DNA of 11,212 nucleotides, from NCBI GenBank assembly GCA_003024985.2, contig PXIH01S0000558.1; one strand, given 5' to 3'. Numbering within the stretch: position 1 is the stretch's first letter; the number at the start of each line of letters is the position of its first letter. Position numbers and translations under genes: made by a program. This document shows, piece by piece, positions 7,746-11,212 of this stretch. Under the pieces are notes generated by a model that saw nothing but the letters and a program-made list of their open reading frames with translations, was not told where the DNA came from and did not search any database. This DNA is from Euperipatoides rowelli. Taxonomy: Eukaryota; Onychophora; Udeonychophora; Euonychophora; Peripatopsidae.

Positions 7746-7889
7746 CCTTCTTGGAATCTGGCGGCCCCAGGCTTGAATTCAATATCTACTGAATTATTAT
7801 TGAGACTAGCACAGTAGGTGTCGATGTCATAGGCTTCTTTTTTGTTACTCCAGTCAAATTCTAACTTTTGCTTCATTTTACGATTTTTT
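7746..7889 (-). CDS. Internal exon of a tektin gene
   Basis: Tektins are coiled-coil proteins lining the doublet microtubules of cilia and flagella. The minus strand encodes an uninterrupted 47-codon segment with LEFDWSNKKEAYDID, then TYCASLNNNS and FKPGAARFQE. 'DWSDKxEAYxID..C' followed by an N-rich turn and a charged stretch is characteristic of tektin coiled-coil repeats; it most recalls the tektin-4/tektin-1 group, though I cannot fix the paralog. A pyrimidine-rich tract and AG (7891-7890) precede the exon and GT (7745-7744, GTAAAG) follows it. Its length, 144 nt, is a multiple of three, with one base finishing a codon at the start and two left at the end. There is no stop or frameshift, unlike every element around it. 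Neighbouring exons should lie at higher coordinates (5') and lower coordinates (3') or outside the window; I found none. Confidence 0.75.
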
Positions 7890-8192
7890 CTTCAAATGAT
7901 AAAAAATAAAATTAATGCTATGGAGTTAATAAAATTGAAGAATGGAAAGAAATTTTAACAAGGTTTAAGTTTTAATATTACACACCTTTACAAAGAACTA
8001 TTAAGATAATTTTATTGTAAACCTTATTTTAACATTTTTACACTTACATACAGTAAGTAGGCCTACAAATAAAATCATTATCATAAAAACTAGATAGTCA
8101 ACTCACTGTTCAAAGTTTAGCTCAATTGTTCTGAAGATACAACTAAAAGTTGATTTTTAAATTAATATTTTTTTTTAAATAATGAAAATTGA

Positions 8193-8293
8193 AATCCTTT
8201 GTCAATAAAAATTGACAGCATTTTAAAGTTATTTCTTATCAAGATAAGCTGAAGATTTTTTTATGTTCAGTTGCATTAGATTTCTTAAAGAAG
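8193..8293 (+). repeat. Dispersed repeat, copy A
   Basis: This segment aligns by eye with 10710-10819 in the same orientation. Shared blocks include AAGTTATTTC, ATCAAGA-AAG and GTTCA-TTGCATT. One frame reads VISYQDKLKIF here and VISNQDKLKIF in copy B, so both may descend from a coding mobile element. This copy has stop codons, and no family is recognised. Confidence 0.65.
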
Positions 8294-8461
8294 ATAGTCA
8301 AATATACCTTGTAAACGGGAAGTTTCACTAAGCAATTTTAATCGGTATAAACTCAGATTGTTTTTACTTTTTTTTAAAAAAAAAAAAATAAAGTTGCCCA
8401 TCATTAACAGATAAACTCTGTTTTACTCATTTAATACCTTATTTTCTAATTTAAACTCTAG

Positions 8462-8469
8462 GTTGATAA
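8462..8469 (+). repeat. 8-bp target-site duplication, left copy (GTTGATAA)
   Basis: GTTGATAA is repeated at 8789-8796, immediately outside the inverted repeats of the 319-bp MITE. Confidence 0.85.
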
Positions 8470-8788
8470 ACGAGCGTCTAGAAACTGAAATAAATCGGTG
8501 TTAACTTGTTCCATTTACCGTATTAATAGCAGTCTTTTTTTTTTAAATTTAGGCTACATGCCTAATCTTATCCTTACCCTGAACCCTAACTCCTACTACG
8601 TATTAAACACACTATGCCCCAACCCTATGATGATAAAGGAGTGAAATAGTTTTTTTTTGATCGATTTTGATAATTTTGAGTTATTTTCGGCCATTTGTCC
8701 TATATGACTGAAATAGATGCGCAAATGTTAAAAACGCGGTAAAATGGGACAAGCTAACACCGATTTATTTCAGTTTCTAGACGCTCTT
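8470..8788. mobile_element. MITE, 319 bp, with ~51-bp terminal inverted repeats
   Basis: The left end (8470-8520) and right end (8737-8788) are inverted copies, about 48 of 52 positions matching with one gap; both contain GCGTCTAGAAACTGAAAT, continuing into AATCGGTGTTA. An 8-bp duplication, GTTGATAA, flanks the element. The interior has no coding sequence; it includes a CCCTAA-like stretch near 8575-8592 and T-runs. Eight-bp duplications fit hAT, P or Merlin-type transposases, but the AAGAGCG/ACGAGCG termini do not match a signature I know, so the superfamily is open. The ORF starting at 8744 begins inside the right repeat and is spurious in its first part. Confidence 0.88.
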
Positions 8789-8821
8789 GTTGATAACACC
8801 TCTTTTCTTCCTATCTTTCAG

Positions 8822-8916
8822 AAGAAAGACAAGTTGAAAAAGAGGCTGAACAGCTCAAGACAAGAGGTGAACCCATGTCGCCAGCTTGGCTTATACCATG
8901 TTTTTATCAGTTTTAA
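8822..8916 (+). CDS. Possible small exon after a strong splice acceptor
   Basis: A textbook acceptor (CTCTTTTCTTCCTATCTTTCAG, ending at 8821) precedes a more GC-rich segment. One frame reads EERQVEKEAEQLKTRGEPMS, a charged, helix-prone start, then PAWLIPCFYQF and a stop at 8914-8916. A possible donor, GAG|GTGAAC at 8866/8867, would instead make a 45-nt internal exon, a multiple of three. A branch-point-like GATAAC lies 25 nt upstream of the AG. The peptide matches no family I recognise. It is on the strand opposite the tektin exon, so it would belong to another gene or be an exapted or decoy site. Confidence 0.35.
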
Positions 8917-9268
8917 AGCACAAGATAAAAATGAAATTGAGTCAATTTAGTTTTGTAAATTAACATTCAAGGGATATTCAGGTCTATTTGACCCAAAACA
9001 GATTTTCATATTCGTTTTTTAAACACATCACAATTTTTTGATTATAAAATTTTTTAGTTGTTTTTAATTTAAATTATCTGTAAGAAAAACATTTTTTTTT
9101 AATCTTTTTTTTAAAAAGTTAGAGGTAGGCCTACTGAACTACCAGGTTGTTCTTGTTTATATAACCCGAGTGTAAAATTTTCTACAAAATATTAAAAAAA
9201 AAACAAGTATTATTCAAATGACAATCAATAATTGCATTCAGTTGCAATTGATTTGAACAAATTATTAT
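8917..9268. other. AT-rich non-coding stretch
   Basis: I see no gene here. The only notable word is the palindrome GTAGGCCTAC at 9125-9134; otherwise there are A- and T-runs. It may be intron or the flank of the following LINE fragment. Confidence 0.5.
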
Positions 9269-9338
9269 GATGTAATAATAAATTGTATGTGATGCAATAA
9301 TAATTGTATGTTTCAATAAGAATTGTAGGATGCAATTC
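9269..9338 (+). repeat. Degenerate ~21-bp tandem repeat
   Basis: Units GATGTAATAATAAATTGTATGT (9269-9290) and GATGCAATAATAATTGTATGT (9291-9311) are followed by a shorter relative (TTCAATAAGAATTGTAG) and another GATGCAATTC. The array sits just upstream of the plus-strand LINE fragment. Confidence 0.65.
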
Positions 9339-9364
9339 AAATTCATTGTATATTTTATAAAGTG

Positions 9365-9965
9365 GATTCAGTTGTATTTGACAACAAACTAAAGTTTAAG
9401 AAACACATTTGTGACAATTTAAAAATGAAAAGAACATTTGGATTTGCTAAAAATAATATTAAAAATATGAATATAGGTTAAAAACATTTGTAAATATCTG
9501 CAGCTATTATATTCAGCCTATAATAGAACTATTGATCTAATTCCATTTTCAAAAAAGACTATAAAACCCTAAATATTTTAGATAAAACCTTTAGAAGGTT
9601 CACAAAAAACATAAATGGACTAAGAAGAAAGACATATAAAGAAAGAATGTTAAAGATTGATCTATTGAAACCAAGCATGAGAGTTTTAAAGAATGACGAT
9701 GTTTGTTTTTAAAGAAATAGTGTTAAAGGAGAATATCAACAAATTTTTTGTTTTGAACAGCAGAATTAATCTAAGATCACATAAATGTAATATAAAAGTA
9801 CCTTATAGTAAAAATGCTCTATTTTTGAGATCCATTTTCAGAAGGGAAGTTAAGATCTGGAATAATCTTCCAAAAATGCTCTTTGAATCTGGAAGAACGG
9901 ATTTTGGTAAAAAATTGGAGAGATATCAGAGAGATAATCAGGAAACTGTGATAGGATGTTTGTAG
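9365..9965 (+). pseudogene. C-terminal fragment of a CR1/Jockey-like LINE reverse transcriptase ORF
   Basis: The reading starts with VVFDNKLKFKKHICDNLK (from about 9371), equivalent to the LGVxFDxxLxFxxHI segment that follows the catalytic core in CR1/Jockey-type reverse transcriptases. It goes on to LNILDKTFRRFTKNINGLRR and YKERMLKIDLLKPSMRVLKN. After a frameshift near 9690 it reads NINKFFVLNSRINLRSHKCN and FRREVKIWNNLPKMLFES, the usual 'R.S.F.RR...WNSLP' C-terminal signature, then FGKKLERY and a stop at 9963-9965. Stops at about 9478 and near 9505-9525 break the first part. Palm and endonuclease domains are absent, as expected for a 5'-truncated copy. An internal Met at 9693 only marks where one frame happens to open. 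Confidence 0.78.
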
Positions 9966-10269
9966 ATATGGAACAGAGTGTTGGCAGGCGTGGGTTGAGA
10001 GATATGGGAATGGTGAGAGAACGGGTTAGATCAGTGGGATGAGGCTGATGGGAATTGTGTGTGGGATGAGGCCGATGGGAATTGTGTGTGGGATGAGGCT
10101 GATGGGAATTGTGTGTGATATGCGTAGTGATGGGGTGTTGTGATTGGGGTTGTTGCATGTATATTGTTTTCTTTTTGTATATCCTTGTAAAATATTGTAA
10201 ACTGTAATGTAAAATCATGTAGTAACTGTATAGACATACTAACGTCTAAATCTTTAATAAATAAATTAA
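9966..10269 (+). other. 3' untranslated tail of the LINE fragment
   Basis: After the ORF stop the sequence is G/T-rich with a 27-bp minisatellite, then turns AT-rich and ends in AATAAATAAATTAAA (about 10256-10270), a likely polyadenylation signal and short A-rich tail. I take this as the LINE 3' UTR and end. Minus-strand ORFs here are repeat-driven shadows. Confidence 0.5.
10034..10114 (+). repeat. 27-bp minisatellite, three copies
   Basis: Units at 10034-10060, 10061-10087 and 10088-10114 share GTGGGATGAGGC and GATGGGAATTGTGT; only one internal base differs (GCT/GCC). Weaker partial copies lie on both sides. A 27-bp period keeps the reading frame, which explains the repetitive ORFs on the opposite strand. 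Confidence 0.92.
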
Positions 10270-10301
10270 ACTTGTCACTTAGAACTTGCAAATAATATAC
10301 C

Positions 10302-10520
10302 ATGCCTAAAGGATTAACAATTGAACAAATTGAATCATTGCTTAATACTTCTGTGGATTCTGAAATTATTAGTGAAATAGAAGATAACCCTGACGTATTT
10401 ATCAGTAATAACAGCTGTGAAAGGAATTTCAATAGTAGTGTTGAAAACGGTGGTCATAGTGAACATGCAGCAATAAAGTCTAATAAAAATTATTATTTGA
10501 TAAATGGAAGAATTGTTTGA
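10302..10520 (+). CDS. Acidic 72-codon ORF, possible N terminus of a transposase
   Basis: The frame opens with Met in a fair initiation context (ACCATGC). It begins MPKGLTIEQIESLL, followed by an acidic, Ser/Asn-rich stretch (SVDSEIISEIEDNPDVF) and a polar tail ending LINGRIV before the stop. A short helix followed by a run of acidic residues resembles the N-terminal region of some piggyBac-type transposases, but none of the catalytic domain follows and no piggyBac ends are convincing. It could be a truncated transposase relic, a first exon, or a chance ORF. No stops or shifts occur within it. It begins about 30 bp after the LINE 3' tail. Confidence 0.35.
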   Translation: MPKGLTIEQIESLLNTSVDSEIISEIEDNPDVFISNNSCERNFNSSVENGGHSEHAAIKSNKNYYLINGRIV

Positions 10521-11065
10521 AGGTTTTTCACAAATTACATTATCAGGCAGAAATTGAATAAACACCTTGAAATATGATATATTATTATCGTTATAAAAGT
10601 ACTGTATATTTTTGTCATACATATTTCCATTTAGGTCATATAGACCGAAACAATCTCAGTATGTAAATTTTTGAACAATACCAGAAGGTTAAGTTAATTT
10701 CAATTATTAAACCCTGTGTCAACAAAGAATTTACAAGATTATCAAGTTATTTCGAATCAAGACAAGTTAAAGATTTTCTCTTGTTCAATTGCATTGTGCA
10801 TCTAGTCTTTCTGCAGAAGTTCATTAAAAATTTAAACCTTTCCACCCGTATTTATAATTTTGTAGTTGTGCTCTGACTGTGTATAATATACCGTCATTAA
10901 GTCTTTCATTTTTTATATCAATATCATGTCCAAAAACGGCTATTTTTTTAACTTTCAAAGAATAAAAAAATATTTATCTTTAATTATCCCAAAATATTTT
11001 CAAAAATAAAAACCATAGCCTACTTATAATACAAAATAAAGTAAATAGAAGAATAAAATTATATA
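10521..11065. other. AT-rich stretch with one dispersed repeat, no clear gene
   Basis: A small inverted word, GGTCATATAGACC, lies near 10634-10646. Repeat copy B is at 10710-10819. One plus-strand frame stays open from about 10708 to 10872 but shows no known domain. The remainder (about 10873-11065) is A/T-rich with nothing recognisable. Confidence 0.5.
10710..10819 (+). repeat. Dispersed repeat, copy B
   Basis: Partner of 8193-8293, same orientation, roughly 70-80% similar by eye over the core. The frame matching copy A reads DYQVISNQDKLKIFSCSIAL before a stop. Confidence 0.65.
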
Positions 11066-11067
11066 TA

Positions 11068-11212
11068 CAGTAGAATGCCGAGCAAGAGCCCATGCGCTCT
11101 TATCATTCGTTTGGGGGGGAAATGGGAGGGAGGGGGCGCTCTTGTTCGGCTCCATGCTAGTAAACTTAGATTTACCACAATGCATTGCAAAACTGACCAG
11201 GCGCTCTTGCTT
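11068..11212. mobile_element. Pogo/Tigger-like MITE, right end at or beyond window edge
   Basis: CAGTAGAATGCCGAGCAAGA starts at 11068, directly after TA (11066-11067). Ends of the form TA-CAGTAGAA are usual for pogo/Tigger-type (Tc1/mariner superfamily) elements. GCCGAGCAAGAGC (11077-11089) recurs inverted at 11138-11150 (12 of 13 bases), and GCTCTTGC appears again at 11203-11210, cut by the window end. The right terminus is therefore either at about 11160, before a TA, or just past 11212. Confidence 0.6.
11113..11136 (+). other. G-quadruplex motif
   Basis: Four G-runs (7, 3, 3 and 5 G) are separated by loops AAAT, A and A. Short loops and G3+ runs meet the standard intramolecular quadruplex pattern. 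It lies inside the MITE, between its inverted repeats. Confidence 0.85.

Larger units (their letters stand above)
7890..8469. other. AT-rich non-coding stretch, probably intron
   Basis: No reading frame or RNA gene is recognisable. The segment contains the palindrome GTAGGCCTAC at 8057-8066, one copy of a dispersed repeat (8193-8293) and an A/T homopolymer stretch near 8370-8390. It lies immediately upstream of the tektin exon in that gene's sense, so it is most simply intron. Confidence 0.5.

Noticed and set aside
8744-8950. Plus-strand 68-codon ORF as a gene
   Set aside because: Its start lies inside the MITE terminal repeat, and its frame differs from the more plausible exon frame after 8822.
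9850-10432. Minus-strand ORFs with repeated HTQFPSASS and HPTHNSHQP peptides
   Set aside because: Products of the 27-bp minisatellite, antisense to the LINE fragment.
10250-10700. piggyBac terminal repeats around the acidic ORF
   Set aside because: TTAA words are common in AT-rich DNA, and no matching inverted ends were found.
8470-11212. Relationship between the 319-bp MITE and the right-end MITE through shared CAAGAGCG
   Set aside because: Only eight bases match, and termini and flanking duplications differ; likely coincidence.
1-11212. tRNA, rRNA or other structured RNA genes
   Set aside because: No cloverleaf with conserved box A/B words and no rRNA-like conserved blocks were seen on either strand; a dedicated search was not possible.

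Overview
The window looks like animal (metazoan) nuclear DNA. It is very AT-rich, has no bacterial-style gene packing, and is dominated by decayed transposable elements. The best-supported host sequence is one spliced exon of a tektin gene, a ciliary/flagellar microtubule protein. The species cannot be named from the sequence. The mix of element types, the TTAGGG-like satellite and repeated TAGGCCTA-type words would fit many aquatic invertebrates or a basal chordate. All family calls are by-eye readings of translated sequence.

Layout, left to right. 1-237: eleven monomers of a 20-22 bp telomere-like satellite with a three-monomer higher-order pattern. About 240-4790 (minus strand): one long, dead non-LTR retrotransposon (LINE) of L1/Tx1-like type. 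ORF1 has a zinc knuckle, a ~390 bp spacer follows, and ORF2 has an AP-type endonuclease, a reverse transcriptase and a C-terminal domain. Its 3' end runs almost directly into the satellite. About 4790-4900 (plus): a probable short 3' tail of another LINE. 4992-5033: a pure pyrimidine tract. 5074-6064: a non-autonomous hAT transposon with an exact 8-bp target duplication, carrying a GC-rich tandem hairpin block, a G13 run and a long internal hairpin.

About 6230-6905 (minus): the reverse-transcriptase part of a second, CR1/Jockey-like LINE. About 7205-7435 (minus): a Tc1/mariner-like transposase remnant. 7746-7889 (minus): the tektin exon, with matching splice sites. 8470-8788: a 319-bp MITE with ~50-bp inverted repeats and an 8-bp target duplication, next to a strong plus-strand splice acceptor and a possible small exon at 8822. 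9365 to about 10269 (plus): the C-terminal end and 3' tail of a CR1/Jockey-like LINE, with a 27-bp minisatellite. 10302-10520 (plus): an acidic 72-codon ORF, possibly the start of a transposase. 11068 to the end: a pogo/Tigger-like MITE with a strong G-quadruplex motif, apparently cut by the window edge.

There is no operon or multi-gene pathway here. The simplest model is host-gene intron sequence (tektin on the minus strand, perhaps another gene on the plus strand) filled by successive insertions. The points most worth a second look are the satellite/LINE junction, the long hairpin inside the hAT element, the MITE that duplicated a likely branch point, and a dispersed repeat that keeps a peptide signature.
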